Positions 33,606 through 43,526 of a DNA stretch of 64,000 nucleotides are shown here, in pieces. The translations under genes and the position numbers were made by a program. The notes beneath the pieces were generated by a model that worked only from the letters and a program-made list of their open reading frames with translations, ran no database searches and was not told the origin of the DNA. The first letter of the stretch is position 1, and each line of letters begins with the position of its first letter. This stretch comes from Chitinophagaceae bacterium (GTDB lineage Bacteria; Bacteroidota; Bacteroidia; Chitinophagales; Chitinophagaceae), in contig JALNZE010000002.1 of assembly GCA_023229465.1 (NCBI GenBank), positions 62,001 to 126,000 on the forward strand, written 5' to 3'.

Positions 33606-34892
33606 TCAGGCAATTCCAAATGGTTTATTGAGCGTAACCAATATCTTATCAATCCGGTGATTATCCATATCTACAATCTCGAACCGGAATACTTTCCAAT
33701 CCATGGTATCACCCGTTACCGGAATTTTTTCAAGCTCATGAATGATGAAGCCGGCCAGTGTATCAAAGTCCTGATCGCCTTCCATCATCCATTCTGTTTT
33801 ATCAAACTTCACCAGGAAATCATAAAATGGAATTTGTGCATCAATCAGGTAAGAGCCATCTGCCCTTTCCACTATTTGATAGTCTTCATCTTCCTCCTGC
33901 GGAATATCGCCCACAATGGCTTCCAGTATATCATTCAGGGTCATTAGTCCCTGCACGGATCCATACTCATCCACGATAAAACACTGGTGAATTTTGGTTC
34001 GCCGGAACTTTTCCAATACCTGGTATGCCGTATTGTTTTCGGGTACATACATGGCTTCTTTCATGATAGAAAAAACGGTGGCTGAAGGATCGGATGAAAA
34101 AAGATCCTTAATGCTTACACTTCCTTTGATATGATCAACATTTTTTTCACAAACCGGGTAAACAGAATGCACTACATCATCCAATGCCAGTTTAACCTCT
34201 GCAACCGTTTTACTGCCTTCGATCCAGATAATATCACTTCGGTGGGTCATCAGTGAAGTAATGTTCCGGTCGCTAAGATGAAATACCCTTTCAATAATAT
34301 CCTGTTCCGCTTCTTCAATAGCGCCATGCTCCGTTCCTTCGCTGATGATGGCTTTGATCTCCTCTTCTGTTACCTGGTTATCACTGGTTCGAATATTCAT
34401 TAACCGGATCAGGAAATTAGCGCTGATACCTAATAACCAGGTAAAGGGGAAAGTAACCCATGAAATAATACGCATGGGACCGGCTGCTGATTTGGCGATT
34501 TTTTCCGGACTGCTCAGTCCAATCCGTTTGGGTACCAGCTCTCCAAGTACCATGGAGAGATAGGTTAATACGATCACTATAAAAGTAGTGGCAATTGAGC
34601 TGCTATAGGGTTGAAGAATGGCAAACTGCTGTAACCATTCCTGTAAAGGCTGCTTAAAACTATCTCCGGAATAGATGCCCGTTAATACCCCGATCAGTGT
34701 AATTCCTATTTGAACAGTAGATAAAAATGTTTCAGGATGATTGGCCAGTGCCAATGCCCGTTTGGCCTCCGGATCACCCTTAATTGCCTGCCCTTCCAGC
34801 CTGGCTTTACGCGCGGATACCAATGCGATCTCGGCCATCGAAAACAGGCCATTGATGATGATTAGTATTAGTATGATAATAATTTCAGTCAT
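33606..34892 (-). CDS. CNNM/CorB-like hemolysin-family membrane protein (DUF21-CBS-CorC)
   Basis: The 428-residue protein has an N-terminal DUF21 transmembrane block (about 1-170, four segments), a CBS pair about 200-325, and a CorC_HlyC C-terminal domain from about 340 (DGSYLIDAQIPFYDF, GDTMDWKVFRFEI). Older annotations call such proteins hemolysins; current data on CNNM/CorB suggest Mg2+ efflux or regulation. Conserved NGLFSMAEIALVSARKARLE opens the DUF21 domain. The gene precedes the GT83 block on the same strand, and no partner in the same function is evident. Confidence 0.92.
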   Translation of the reverse strand: MTEIIIILILIIINGLFSMAEIALVSARKARLEGQAIKGDPEAKRALALANHPETFLSTVQIGITLIGVLTGIYSGDSFKQPLQEWLQQFAILQPYSSSIATTFIVIVLTYLSMVLGELVPKRIGLSSPEKIAKSAAGPMRIISWVTFPFTWLLGISANFLIRLMNIRTSDNQVTEEEIKAIISEGTEHGAIEEAEQDIIERVFHLSDRNITSLMTHRSDIIWIEGSKTVAEVKLALDDVVHSVYPVCEKNVDHIKGSVSIKDLFSSDPSATVFSIMKEAMYVPENNTAYQVLEKFRRTKIHQCFIVDEYGSVQGLMTLNDILEAIVGDIPQEEDEDYQIVERADGSYLIDAQIPFYDFLVKFDKTEWMMEGDQDFDTLAGFIIHELEKIPVTGDTMDWKVFRFEIVDMDNHRIDKILVTLNKPFGIA

Positions 34893-34931
34893 GTTTATTC
34901 CTTTAAAACTACTTAATAGGGCGCAAATAGG

Positions 34932-36602
34932 CTAAAATTTCCCATCAAGATCAATGATTACATATTTGGCCAGCTCTTTTTCACGGGTAGCCGGATTCAA
35001 AAAAGGCAGGGTAAGGATACTTACCCCAAAGTGGTTCCCTTCGAGCATCCGTTTCATTTTGGGAAAAGATCGCTGAAAAACAGCGCTACTGTCCTTACTG
35101 GTTAACACTACATCAGCCGCCTCAAAATCCAGCACACTTTTCTTTTCTGTAAATAACCGTTGTCCATAAAAAGACAATGACCTGCCTGTTTTAACACCGT
35201 ACAAACTGATCTTATCTTTTGGGATAGCATGATCATGTATAAATTTTCCGGCTACATTGCCTAATTGATATTGTAATAAATTGGGGTAAAAATTAGTAGT
35301 CAGAAAAATATTCACTCCCAAAACAGTATATAAGGAAACGGTTAGCAAAACAGGAAATTGGCGGGGCTTATAAAAAAGGAACCGGAAAAAAAACAGCAAA
35401 CAGGATACAGCCAGTATCACTACATAAACGGGTACCTCTTTAAAAGGCAATGCCATAAGCGCGATCACCGCCACCCATAATAAGGCAAAGATAACGGAAT
35501 GAAAAATGAGAAGTGGCTTTCTCCATTTCATTAACCCGTCTGTATATAATAAACGATATAAAAATTTAGCTGTAATAACCGCCGCCAGCGGAAAAACAAC
35601 AAAAATATAATGTGGCAACTGTGCCTGGCTCCTGGCAAGAATGCAATAGGTAATGATGAATCCGCCGGTAGTAATCCATTCTTCATTGGCTGCTAACCTG
35701 AATTTTTTAGAGATTATTTCTTTCAAAGCAAGCACTAATCCAATCAGGAAGAAAAATATCCATGGCAAAAAACTCCAGAACATATTTTCAAGTAAAAAAG
35801 TAAAATGATTCATTTCATTAAATACATTCTCTCCTGTATATCTGCCAAAACTTTGTGTCCAATAATAAAAACGCAAGCCGGATTGGATGGCTACCCCATT
35901 GATCAATTTTCCAGGGTGCTGGTCAAATTGCTGGTATAGACCCATACTCATCGGTACCAGCAGAATGGCTATCAGTACTGCCCCTAAAAGGTATTCCCAA
36001 CGAAAAAGCCGCTTCCATTCTCTTCGCAAAATAAAATGCGGTACTAACCCAAATACCGGAACCATCAATGCGATAGGGCCCTTTGTCATCATACCACCGG
36101 CGATGGCGATAAATGCCAGCAAAAAATGTTTCCAGTGATTGGTTTGATACCAGGCTGCCATCTGCCAAAGCGAAAAGGCAACCCACCCCATTAGCATGGT
36201 ATCACACCTTACATCATGTGTAACTAAAAATAGGGCCTGTGAACCGGCTAGTACCATGGCACTTAACTGTGCGATCTCTTTTCGGTAAAATAACAGGGCA
36301 AATTGATAGGTTGCATAAACGGCAAGCATGGCAAACAAAAAAGAAGGCAGTCGGTATGACCAATCATACACACCCAATAATTTCATACTGATGGCGGATA
36401 ACCAGAAAAGCATCGGGGGCTTATCCAGGTAATCATGGCCCTGGTCAAACAATTGCAAATAGCTTTTGTTATCCAGCATTTCCCTGCTGATAGACGCGTA
36501 TTGAGAGGCATCAATATCCATTAAGGGAACCAGGATTACGCCTAACAGTGCAGTAAATCCGCAAGCCAGTAAAACAAAATAAAATAATCGGTTTGAGATC
36601 AT
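34932..36602 (-). CDS. ArnT/PMT-type lipid-linked sugar glycosyltransferase
   Basis: The 556-residue protein has about 11-12 membrane helices. The first periplasmic loop has MDIDASQYASISREML (with the catalytic-type Asp and Glu seen in GT-C enzymes) and YLQLFDQGHDYLDKPPMLFWL, typical of ArnT/PMT (GT83/GT39) proteins. These use a polyprenyl-phosphate sugar to modify lipid A or proteins on the periplasmic side. A C-terminal soluble part ends in KYVIIDLDGKF. The acceptor is unknown. Its start lies 11 nt after the stop of the PAP2 gene on the minus strand, so they are in one operon; a phosphatase that recycles the lipid carrier would fit beside such a transferase. Confidence 0.9.
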   Translation of the reverse strand: MISNRLFYFVLLACGFTALLGVILVPLMDIDASQYASISREMLDNKSYLQLFDQGHDYLDKPPMLFWLSAISMKLLGVYDWSYRLPSFLFAMLAVYATYQFALLFYRKEIAQLSAMVLAGSQALFLVTHDVRCDTMLMGWVAFSLWQMAAWYQTNHWKHFLLAFIAIAGGMMTKGPIALMVPVFGLVPHFILRREWKRLFRWEYLLGAVLIAILLVPMSMGLYQQFDQHPGKLINGVAIQSGLRFYYWTQSFGRYTGENVFNEMNHFTFLLENMFWSFLPWIFFFLIGLVLALKEIISKKFRLAANEEWITTGGFIITYCILARSQAQLPHYIFVVFPLAAVITAKFLYRLLYTDGLMKWRKPLLIFHSVIFALLWVAVIALMALPFKEVPVYVVILAVSCLLFFFRFLFYKPRQFPVLLTVSLYTVLGVNIFLTTNFYPNLLQYQLGNVAGKFIHDHAIPKDKISLYGVKTGRSLSFYGQRLFTEKKSVLDFEAADVVLTSKDSSAVFQRSFPKMKRMLEGNHFGVSILTLPFLNPATREKELAKYVIIDLDGKF

Positions 36603-36613
36603 GGTTTGCCGGG

Positions 36614-37213
36614 TTACTGGGTAGTAAAGGTAAGTAATCCGTATTTTTTAGTAAAGAAGCCCGCGGTTAGGTAGCCAATTCCACATCCTAACAAAGCGCC
36701 ACATACTATATCCAACGGGTAATGCACGCCAACATAGACCTGGCCATAACTGATCGTAGCCGCCCAGAGAAAAAATAGCCATCCCCATTTTTTTAACATC
36801 GGCTTACCCGTAATAAAGACAAAGATGGCAAACCCAAAATGATTGGTCGCGTGCGAAGAAGTAAAACTATACCCACCTGAACAATGGTCAAGTAATAATC
36901 GCACCTGGCTCATCAATAAGGGATCATTGCAGGGCCTGGGGCGGGCAAACCAGTTTTTAACCAGGTTACTGCTGATTTGGTCAGTTAGTGTAAGGGTTAT
37001 CACCACAAAAAGTATCCAGGCAATCGCCTTCTTTTTAAAATTCAGTATCACAAAAAGCAGCATAAACAGGTACAATGGCACCCATGCATTGGCCTCACGC
37101 AACCAGGGATATACACCGTCCAGGAAGGGAAGTGTCCAAACCGTGTTGATCTTCAGAAACAAATAAGTATCCCATTGATGAAGCCAGGCCGCTATTTTTT
37201 CTAAAGAGTTCAT
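36614..37213 (-). CDS. PAP2-family membrane phosphatase
   Basis: The chosen start ATG 37213 (MNSLEKIAAWLHQWDTYLF) fits the usual N-terminus; an ATG at 37234 is also in frame. The 199-residue protein has about five membrane segments and the three PAP2 motifs: KNWFARPRP, GYSFTSSHATNHFG (with the catalytic His), and YGQVYVGVHYPLD (with the nucleophilic His and Asp). It dephosphorylates lipid phosphates such as undecaprenyl pyrophosphate or phosphatidic acid. It is cotranscribed with the GT83-type gene (11-nt gap). Confidence 0.93.
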   Translation of the reverse strand: MNSLEKIAAWLHQWDTYLFLKINTVWTLPFLDGVYPWLREANAWVPLYLFMLLFVILNFKKKAIAWILFVVITLTLTDQISSNLVKNWFARPRPCNDPLLMSQVRLLLDHCSGGYSFTSSHATNHFGFAIFVFITGKPMLKKWGWLFFLWAATISYGQVYVGVHYPLDIVCGALLGCGIGYLTAGFFTKKYGLLTFTTQ

Positions 37214-37327
37214 TAACAGTAGTAAGGATAACATAAGACGTTAAAGATAGTATTTGTAGGAGAGTTACCAGGCATCCCTGTAACAAGGCTTTAATAAATA
37301 ACTGTTTATCCAATATTTTTTGATTCG

Positions 37328-38071
37328 TTATTGCTTCCTGGCAATAATGATCATTCTCGGAGATTTTTTTACATCATACCTGTTCAGGCGGTAATCGCCA
37401 AAAACTTCCTGTACCTGCATTCCCTGGGATGCGAGCATATCTATAAAATCACCAAGTGAAAATTTGGCAACGCGTTCTGTAAATAAGTGTTTCGGCGTTT
37501 TATTTTCCGTGTCAGTGACCTGGATCTGTTTAAAAAAATGCGCCTCATCCTGCCATTTGGTAATATGGAATGTAATGCCTTCCAGGATTGTGGCAACAGA
37601 TTTTTCCATGCGTACTTCCTCAAAATGAACATTCAGGTAATCAATCACAAAAATGCCATCAGGCATTAGGCTCTGTGCAATGGTTCGAATGGCATTATCA
37701 TGCTCCCTTCTCGTTTTAAAGTAGCCAAAACTGGTAAAAAAATTAAAAGCGAAGTGAAAATAATTTATCCAGAAAGGGAGTCGCATATCATGTACAAAAA
37801 AATGTAGACGCTCATCTTCCCCCTCTTTGGCTTCTTCAATAGAAGCGGCAGAAAGATCAATGCCGGTAACATCAAATCCCATATCAGCCAATACCCTGCT
37901 ATGCCTTCCCTTTCCGCATGCCACATCCACCATGGTACTACCGGGAACAGGCTTCAGGTACTCAATAAGGGTTCGTATAAACCGAAAAGCTTCCTCATCA
38001 TCCCTATGCTGGTATAATACGTGATAGTAGTGCGAATTGAACCAATTCTTGTACCAGGCTTTGTCCGGCAT
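37328..38071 (-). CDS. SAM-dependent methyltransferase
   Basis: The 247-residue cytoplasmic protein has the class I methyltransferase motif I VDVACGKGRHSRVLADMG (near 49-66), with DVTGIDLS following as motif II, and the later motif FFTSFGYF. It probably methylates a small molecule or cofactor precursor, but the substrate is not evident. It is minus-strand and separate from the PAP2 gene by 114 nt; the divergent glmM gene starts 84 nt away. Confidence 0.85.
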   Translation of the reverse strand: MPDKAWYKNWFNSHYYHVLYQHRDDEEAFRFIRTLIEYLKPVPGSTMVDVACGKGRHSRVLADMGFDVTGIDLSAASIEEAKEGEDERLHFFVHDMRLPFWINYFHFAFNFFTSFGYFKTRREHDNAIRTIAQSLMPDGIFVIDYLNVHFEEVRMEKSVATILEGITFHITKWQDEAHFFKQIQVTDTENKTPKHLFTERVAKFSLGDFIDMLASQGMQVQEVFGDYRLNRYDVKKSPRMIIIARKQ

Positions 38072-38125
38072 ATCATTTCTTTATGCTGCAAAATTAGGGC
38101 CGGGGGGCAAACAAAAAATTTCTAT

Positions 38126-38133
38126 TATGTTTG
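38126..38133 (+). promoter_or_regulatory. Bacteroidota -7 promoter element for glmM
   Basis: TATGTTTG fits TAnnTTTG, 22 nt before the start codon at 38156. A clear -33 partner is not visible. Confidence 0.65.
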
Positions 38134-38155
38134 CACTCCATTTTAAGTTCATTTT

Positions 38156-39535
38156 ATGGCATTGATCAAAAGCATTTCCGGCATTCGGGGAACCATTGGA
38201 GGCAGGCCCGGTGATACGTTAAGTCCACTGGACGTTGTACGTTTTACAGCCGCCTTCGGTACCTGGTTATCCCAACAGTCTGACAATAGGAAAGTTATTA
38301 TAGGCCGCGATGGAAGAATCAGCGGTGAAATGGTTCAGCGACTGGTGATAAGCACTTTAAATGCACTGGGCATTGACGTAATTGATCTTGGTTTAACTAC
38401 CACACCAACTGTTGAGATGGCTGTAGTATTTGAAAAAGCGGCCGGTGGTATTATTCTTACGGCCAGCCATAACCCGAAGGAATGGAATGCCTTAAAATTA
38501 TTAAACAGCAAAGGAGAATTTATCAGCGCAGAGGCGGGTGCGATAGTGTTGGATATCGCGGCTAAAGAAGATTTTGTATTTGCCTCAGTAGATCAGTTAG
38601 GAAATTACAGCGCCAATGATCAGTTATTCCAACAACATATTGACGCGGTTGTAAACTATCCTTTGGTAGATATCGCGGCTATCAAAAAAGCAAAATTTAA
38701 AATCATTGTTGACGCCATCAACAGCAGCGGCGCCATCGCGGTGCCCATCCTGTTAAAAGCATTGGGGGTAACTGATTTTACGGTATTAAACAGCGAAGTG
38801 AACGGAAAATTCGCACACAATCCTGAACCGCTGCCCGAAAACCTGCTGGAATTGTGCAATGAAGTAAAAAAACAAAAGGCAGGCCTCGGCATCGCGGTAG
38901 ACCCGGATGTTGACAGGCTTTGTTTTGTTTGCGAAGATGGCAGTTTATTTGGAGAAGAGTATACACTGGTAGCAGTAGCTGATTATGTTTTAGCAAATAG
39001 AAAAGGAAATACCGTTAGCAATATGTCGTCTACGCGTGCATTGAAAGATGTAACCATCAAACACGGAGGCGAATATTCACCCAGCGCGGTAGGAGAAGTA
39101 AATGTGGTAAATAAAATGAAAGCGGTAAACGCGGTAATAGGTGGTGAAGGCAATGGTGGCATTATTGTACCCGATCTGCATTATGGCAGAGATGCCCTGA
39201 TTGGCATCGCTTTATTCCTTACCCACCTGGCCAAACAAAAGAAATCGGCCAGGCAATTACGCAATACCTATCCCGATTATTTCATGAGTAAGAATAAAAT
39301 TGAATTGGCGCCGGGATTTGACCTGAAAAAAATATTCGATCATATCAGGAAAAAATATAAAAAGAACCGGATTAATACAGAAGATGGCTTGAAAATAGAA
39401 TTTGAACATGATTGGGTGCATCTACGCACCAGCAATACAGAACCGATTATCCGTATCTACGCCGAAAGTAATTTTGAAACGACCGCCTCCAATATTGCAC
39501 AAAAACTTATGCAGGATATCAGGGAAGCGATGTGA
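38156..39535 (+). CDS. glmM: Phosphoglucosamine mutase
   Basis: The 459-residue protein has the phosphohexomutase catalytic serine in TASHNPKEWNALK, the metal loop DPDVDRLCF, the sugar-binding GEGNGGI, and the phosphate-binding RTSNTEPIIRIY. It converts glucosamine-6-phosphate to glucosamine-1-phosphate on the way to UDP-GlcNAc. In Bacteroidota this subgroup is usually called GlmM; other hexosamine or hexose mutase activities are possible. A second phosphohexomutase is at 55565-57292. The gene is followed 28 nt later by a cysteine desulfurase with its own promoter. Confidence 0.88.
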   Translation: MALIKSISGIRGTIGGRPGDTLSPLDVVRFTAAFGTWLSQQSDNRKVIIGRDGRISGEMVQRLVISTLNALGIDVIDLGLTTTPTVEMAVVFEKAAGGIILTASHNPKEWNALKLLNSKGEFISAEAGAIVLDIAAKEDFVFASVDQLGNYSANDQLFQQHIDAVVNYPLVDIAAIKKAKFKIIVDAINSSGAIAVPILLKALGVTDFTVLNSEVNGKFAHNPEPLPENLLELCNEVKKQKAGLGIAVDPDVDRLCFVCEDGSLFGEEYTLVAVADYVLANRKGNTVSNMSSTRALKDVTIKHGGEYSPSAVGEVNVVNKMKAVNAVIGGEGNGGIIVPDLHYGRDALIGIALFLTHLAKQKKSARQLRNTYPDYFMSKNKIELAPGFDLKKIFDHIRKKYKKNRINTEDGLKIEFEHDWVHLRTSNTEPIIRIYAESNFETTASNIAQKLMQDIREAM

Positions 39536-39549
39536 GGAAGATAATTTCT

Positions 39550-39557
39550 TATTTTTG
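39550..39557 (+). promoter_or_regulatory. -7 promoter element placed just before a start codon
   Basis: TATTTTTG matches TAnnTTTG and ends 6 nt before the ATG at 39564. Transcription from it would begin almost at the start codon, implying a leaderless or near-leaderless mRNA. Confidence 0.6.
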
Positions 39558-39563
39558 CACCTT

Positions 39564-40691
39564 ATGGAAAGAATTTATTTCGATAACGCCGCTACCACAT
39601 CGCTTGATCCGGAGGTATTGGCTGCCATGATGCCTTATTTAACCACTCATTTTGGAAATCCTTCTTCGATTTACAGTTATGGGCGTGAGAGCAGGATGGC
39701 CATCGAAAACGCGAGGAAAACGGTTGCAAAAATACTGAATGCACATCCCGCGGAAATATTTTTTACCAGTGGTGGTACCGAAAGCAGTAATACGGCGATA
39801 ACAGCTTCCGTTCGCGACCTGGGTTGCCAACACATCATTTCCTCACCCATTGAGCACCATGCTACTACCCATACAATTGAGCGCTTATCGCATACAGGTG
39901 AAGCCGCATTGAGTTATGTGAAACTATTGCCTGATGGACATATTGACCTGGATGACCTCGAAAAATTATTAGCAGCGCGTAATGAGAAATGTTTAGTTAC
40001 CCTGATGCATGCCAATAATGAGATTGGGAATATGCTGGATATACAAAAAGTGGGCACGCTTTGTACGGCCTATAATGCCATTTTTCACAGTGATACTGTT
40101 CAAACAGTTGGGCATTTCCCGTTTGATCTCCGGAATACACCAGTTCATTTTGTAACTGCTGCCGGTCATAAATTTCACGGCCCTAAGGGGGTAGGTTTGT
40201 TGTATATCAATGAAAATATAAAGATCAACCCCTTTGTGTATGGCGGTAGCCAGGAAAGAAATATGCGTGCGGGAACGGAAAATATTTATGGCATTGTAGG
40301 CTTTGCCAAAGCGCTTCAACTGGCTACAGAAAATTTTGAGCGTGACAGTACGTATATCAAAAGCCTGAAAGGGTACCTGATGGAGAAGCTGCAAACAAAT
40401 ATCCTAGGTGTTTCCTTTAACGGCGATCCTTTAGGCAGCAGTCTTTACACAGTAGTGAGCGCCAGCTTTCCCAAAACAGATAAAAGCGAAATGCTCCTTT
40501 TTAACCTTGATATCAATCATATTTGTGCCAGTGGCGGCAGTGCCTGTACCAGCGGGGCCGATCAGGGATCACATGTCATCCGTGCCATCAATAATAATCC
40601 CAACCAGGTTACTGTACGTTTCTCTTTTTGCAAGCATAATACAAAAGAAGAAATAGATAGGGTTGTTGAAAAATTGAAAGAGCTGATTTAA
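39564..40691 (+). CDS. Cysteine desulfurase (NifS/IscS-like)
   Basis: The start at ATG 39564 gives 375 residues (MERIYFDNAATTSLD), the standard N-terminus; a frame running back into glmM is not credible. Conserved points: FTSGGTESSNTAI (PLP binding), HHATTHTIE, the internal-aldimine region AAGHKFHGPKGVG (Lys), and GGSACTSGADQGSHV with the catalytic Cys. It removes sulfur from cysteine for Fe-S cluster or tRNA thiolation. The ACTSG/ADQGSHV form is that of IscS/NifS-type class I enzymes. It converges with the AAA gene with no gap. Confidence 0.94.
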   Translation: MERIYFDNAATTSLDPEVLAAMMPYLTTHFGNPSSIYSYGRESRMAIENARKTVAKILNAHPAEIFFTSGGTESSNTAITASVRDLGCQHIISSPIEHHATTHTIERLSHTGEAALSYVKLLPDGHIDLDDLEKLLAARNEKCLVTLMHANNEIGNMLDIQKVGTLCTAYNAIFHSDTVQTVGHFPFDLRNTPVHFVTAAGHKFHGPKGVGLLYINENIKINPFVYGGSQERNMRAGTENIYGIVGFAKALQLATENFERDSTYIKSLKGYLMEKLQTNILGVSFNGDPLGSSLYTVVSASFPKTDKSEMLLFNLDINHICASGGSACTSGADQGSHVIRAINNNPNQVTVRFSFCKHNTKEEIDRVVEKLKELI

Positions 40692-42215
40692 TTAATCCTC
40701 CTCTTCATTAAAATCTTCCGAACTTAAATTCATCATACTACCCATCAGGTCTTTGAACCCGATCGTGCCGTTAACTACTTTTTTACTGATTATAGAATAA
40801 GTAGCAAGACCATGCAATACAAATTCCATCAGTAAGGCATTTTCTTTTTCGTTGGCATGAGGAAAATATTTTTTTACAAACCCATACAGTCCATCTACTT
40901 TATATAGCGCCGCGATCTTTTCGGCATCTTTCATATCCAATAAAATATCCAGGTGATTGCCTGTATTAAACCAATGGGTGATTGCTTTATACGGACTGGG
41001 TGCTGATTTTTCTTCAACAGGTTTTTTACCGGTATTTCTTTTCTTCTTTACCTGATCCGGATTGGGGAAATACTGTATGAACTGTGTGCGGATTGATTTA
41101 TCCACTAAGTTTACCGCAACCTGGTAAGGGCCCTCCTGTTCCCCTTCATACACCAATTCTATTTTACCGGTGATGGATGGGATGATTCCAGACAAATCAC
41201 TGATCCAGACCTGGGTTTGTTCTTCATTATGTATGATGGCCCTACGTTCAGCGCCGCTGATGGCATTTTCATAAGCGGCAATGGTTAAACGGGCGCTCAC
41301 GCCACTTTTCTTATCTACATACTCATTGGCCCGCGCTTCAAAAGCAACTTGCTCAATCAGTCGTTTGATGAGATCACTAACGATTACTCTTTCTTTTTGT
41401 GTGGGTAAAATATCCGCTTCCTGTTCAGTGATGGCCAGGGCTGTTTCAATGTCTTTCGGATAATGCGTTAATATCTGGCTCTCAATCCTGTCTTTCAGCG
41501 GTGTAACAATACTGCCACGATTGGTATAGTCTTCCGGGTTCGCTGTAAATACAAAAAGGATATCCAGGGGCATACGCAGTTTAAACCCACGTATCTGTAT
41601 ATCTCCTTCCTGTAAAATATTAAATAAAGCCACTTGTATTCTTGCCTGCAGATCGGGTAATTCATTAATTACAAATATGCCCCTGTTACTTCTTGGAATA
41701 ATACCATAGTGAATTACTTTTTCATCCGCGAAACTCAATTTCATATTTGCCGCCTTGATCGGGTCAATATCTCCAATCAGGTCTGCCACACTTACGTCAG
41801 GCGTTGCCAGCTTTTCTCCATATCGTTCAGAACGATGAACCCATTGTATGGGTGTATCACCAGCATGTTCCGCTATCTGGTCCCTGGCAAACTTACTCAG
41901 GGGTTTTAACGGATCATCATTTACCTCACTGCCTGCGATGATGGGCATATACTCATCCAGCAGGTCCACCATCTGCCTGGCCATTCTTGTTTTTGCCTGT
42001 CCGCGCAATCCAAGAAATAGAATATTGTGCCTGCTCAGCAAAGCCCTTTCTGTATCCGGTATCACTGTATCCTCATAACCCAAAATCCCTGTAAAAGGAT
42101 TTTCTTTATTTCGTATACACCCAATCAGGTTATCCCTGATCTCTTCTTTAACCGATTTAGGCCGATAGCCGCTTTTTTGTAATTGACCGAGCGTTTTTAT
42201 CTTTTGTATGTCCAT
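40692..42215 (-). CDS. AAA+ ATPase of the magnesium-chelatase/MoxR type
   Basis: The 507-residue product has Walker A GLRGQAKT near 69-76, a Walker B-like FVINELPDL (about 181-189, with Asn where Asp is usual), sensor FTANPEDYTNRG near 245, and then a helical extension with an MxRIESQI-like region. Such ATPases act with a VWA partner as MoxR/ChlI-type chaperones or metal-insertion machines; the family with VINEL in this place occurs widely in bacteria, so the change is probably not a defect. The next gene on its strand, at 42269, encodes a VWA protein, the normal partner. Substrate unknown. Confidence 0.88.
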   Translation of the reverse strand: MDIQKIKTLGQLQKSGYRPKSVKEEIRDNLIGCIRNKENPFTGILGYEDTVIPDTERALLSRHNILFLGLRGQAKTRMARQMVDLLDEYMPIIAGSEVNDDPLKPLSKFARDQIAEHAGDTPIQWVHRSERYGEKLATPDVSVADLIGDIDPIKAANMKLSFADEKVIHYGIIPRSNRGIFVINELPDLQARIQVALFNILQEGDIQIRGFKLRMPLDILFVFTANPEDYTNRGSIVTPLKDRIESQILTHYPKDIETALAITEQEADILPTQKERVIVSDLIKRLIEQVAFEARANEYVDKKSGVSARLTIAAYENAISGAERRAIIHNEEQTQVWISDLSGIIPSITGKIELVYEGEQEGPYQVAVNLVDKSIRTQFIQYFPNPDQVKKKRNTGKKPVEEKSAPSPYKAITHWFNTGNHLDILLDMKDAEKIAALYKVDGLYGFVKKYFPHANEKENALLMEFVLHGLATYSIISKKVVNGTIGFKDLMGSMMNLSSEDFNEEED

Positions 42216-42268
42216 GATGATTTAGACTATTTTACATTATTTACATTATTTTTCGTGAGTCGTCAGTC

Positions 42269-43366
42269 CTAATACACCTGTTTCCGTTTCCCACTTTCAA
42301 AATCTTTAAATACAAATGCCCCCAGTTTATCCAGGGATGCAAAGAATGCTTTTCCATTATTCATTTCTGTAAACTCCTGCACAAATTTTTGAAGGTAAGG
42401 ATCAGAGGCGATCATGAAAGTAGTGATGGGTATTTTCAGCTTTTTACATTGCGCTGCCAGGTTAATGCAACCGTTAACTACTTTTCTGTCGAGGCCAAAC
42501 CCATTCTTATAATATTTTTTACCAATCTTTAAACAGGTAGGTTTCCCATCTGTGATCATGAATATCTGTTTGTTCGGATTTTTTCTTTTGCGTAGTAAAT
42601 CCATGGCTAATTCAAGGCCCGCTACTGTATTGGTATGAAAGGGGCCTACCTGTAAATAAGGAATATCCTTCACTTCAATCGTCCATGCATCATTTCCAAA
42701 CACCACAATATCCAGTGTGTCTTTGGGGTATTTGGTGGTAATCAGTTCACTCAGCGCCATCGCCACTTTTTTCGCGGGCGTAATCCTGTCCTCACCATAT
42801 AAGATCATGGAGTGAGATATATCAATCATTAAAACGGTAGAGGTCTGTGTTTTAAAATCAGTTTCTCTAATCTGTAGATCATCTTCATGCATGGAGAAAT
42901 TTTCGATGCCATGATTGATTTGTGCATTGCGAATACTTTCTGTAAAATCGATCTGTTCGAGCATATCTCCAAACTGAAAAGGTCGGGTATCCGGGTTCAG
43001 TTCATCTCCCTGTCCGGGTTTGAATGTCTGGTGGTTTCCCTGTTTCGTTTTTTTGAGCTTACCGAATATTTCTTCCAGGCTTTTTTTACGGATGGCTTGC
43101 TCAGATTTACCGGTGATAGTGAAACTATCATCCAGGCTGTTTTCCTGCATATACCCATTCTGTTTCAGGTCGTCAATAAAATCACCCATGCCGTACGCAT
43201 CATTGGTGAGCTGGTATTTAACATCGAGTTCATTCAGCCATTGCAGGGCTTCGCCCGCGTCACCATTTGTATAAGTGAGTAATTGAATAAACAGGTCGAG
43301 CAATTGTTCAAACTTGCTCTTGCCGTTTTCATTGGGATCAAAATTGGTAAACCGGTGTCCGATCAT
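42269..43366 (-). CDS. VWA-domain protein paired with the AAA+ ATPase
   Basis: The 365-residue protein has a C-terminal von Willebrand A domain with a complete MIDAS, IDISHSM (D182, S184, S186), further Thr (PFHTNTV) and Asp (MITDGKP) positions, so it probably binds Mg2+. The N-terminal part is helical and charged. In this family the VWA protein works with the neighbouring MoxR/ChlI-like ATPase to remodel or load metal into a target complex. The gene lies upstream of the ATPase gene on the same strand, with 53 nt between them. Target unknown. Confidence 0.88.
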   Translation of the reverse strand: MIGHRFTNFDPNENGKSKFEQLLDLFIQLLTYTNGDAGEALQWLNELDVKYQLTNDAYGMGDFIDDLKQNGYMQENSLDDSFTITGKSEQAIRKKSLEEIFGKLKKTKQGNHQTFKPGQGDELNPDTRPFQFGDMLEQIDFTESIRNAQINHGIENFSMHEDDLQIRETDFKTQTSTVLMIDISHSMILYGEDRITPAKKVAMALSELITTKYPKDTLDIVVFGNDAWTIEVKDIPYLQVGPFHTNTVAGLELAMDLLRKRKNPNKQIFMITDGKPTCLKIGKKYYKNGFGLDRKVVNGCINLAAQCKKLKIPITTFMIASDPYLQKFVQEFTEMNNGKAFFASLDKLGAFVFKDFESGKRKQVY

Positions 43367-43447
43367 ATCTGTAAACTACAAAAAAGAAGTATGCAATAAA
43401 ATTTGTGTCCCTATTTAACAGCCAAAGAACAGAAAAGTTCTTATATA

Positions 43448-43480
43448 AGAAAAGAAACAGCCGGGTGTTACACCCGGCTG
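43448..43480 (-). terminator. Intrinsic terminator after the DUF2723 gene
   Basis: CAGCCGGGTG and CACCCGGCTG (43458-43467, 43471-43480) form a 10-bp stem with a TTA loop. On the minus strand it is followed by a T-rich stretch. It ends the large DUF2723 transcript. Confidence 0.85.
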
Positions 43481-43526
43481 CCTTGTATCCTGTTTATTTC
43501 GAATCTATCTACTTCCCAACTCCCAA

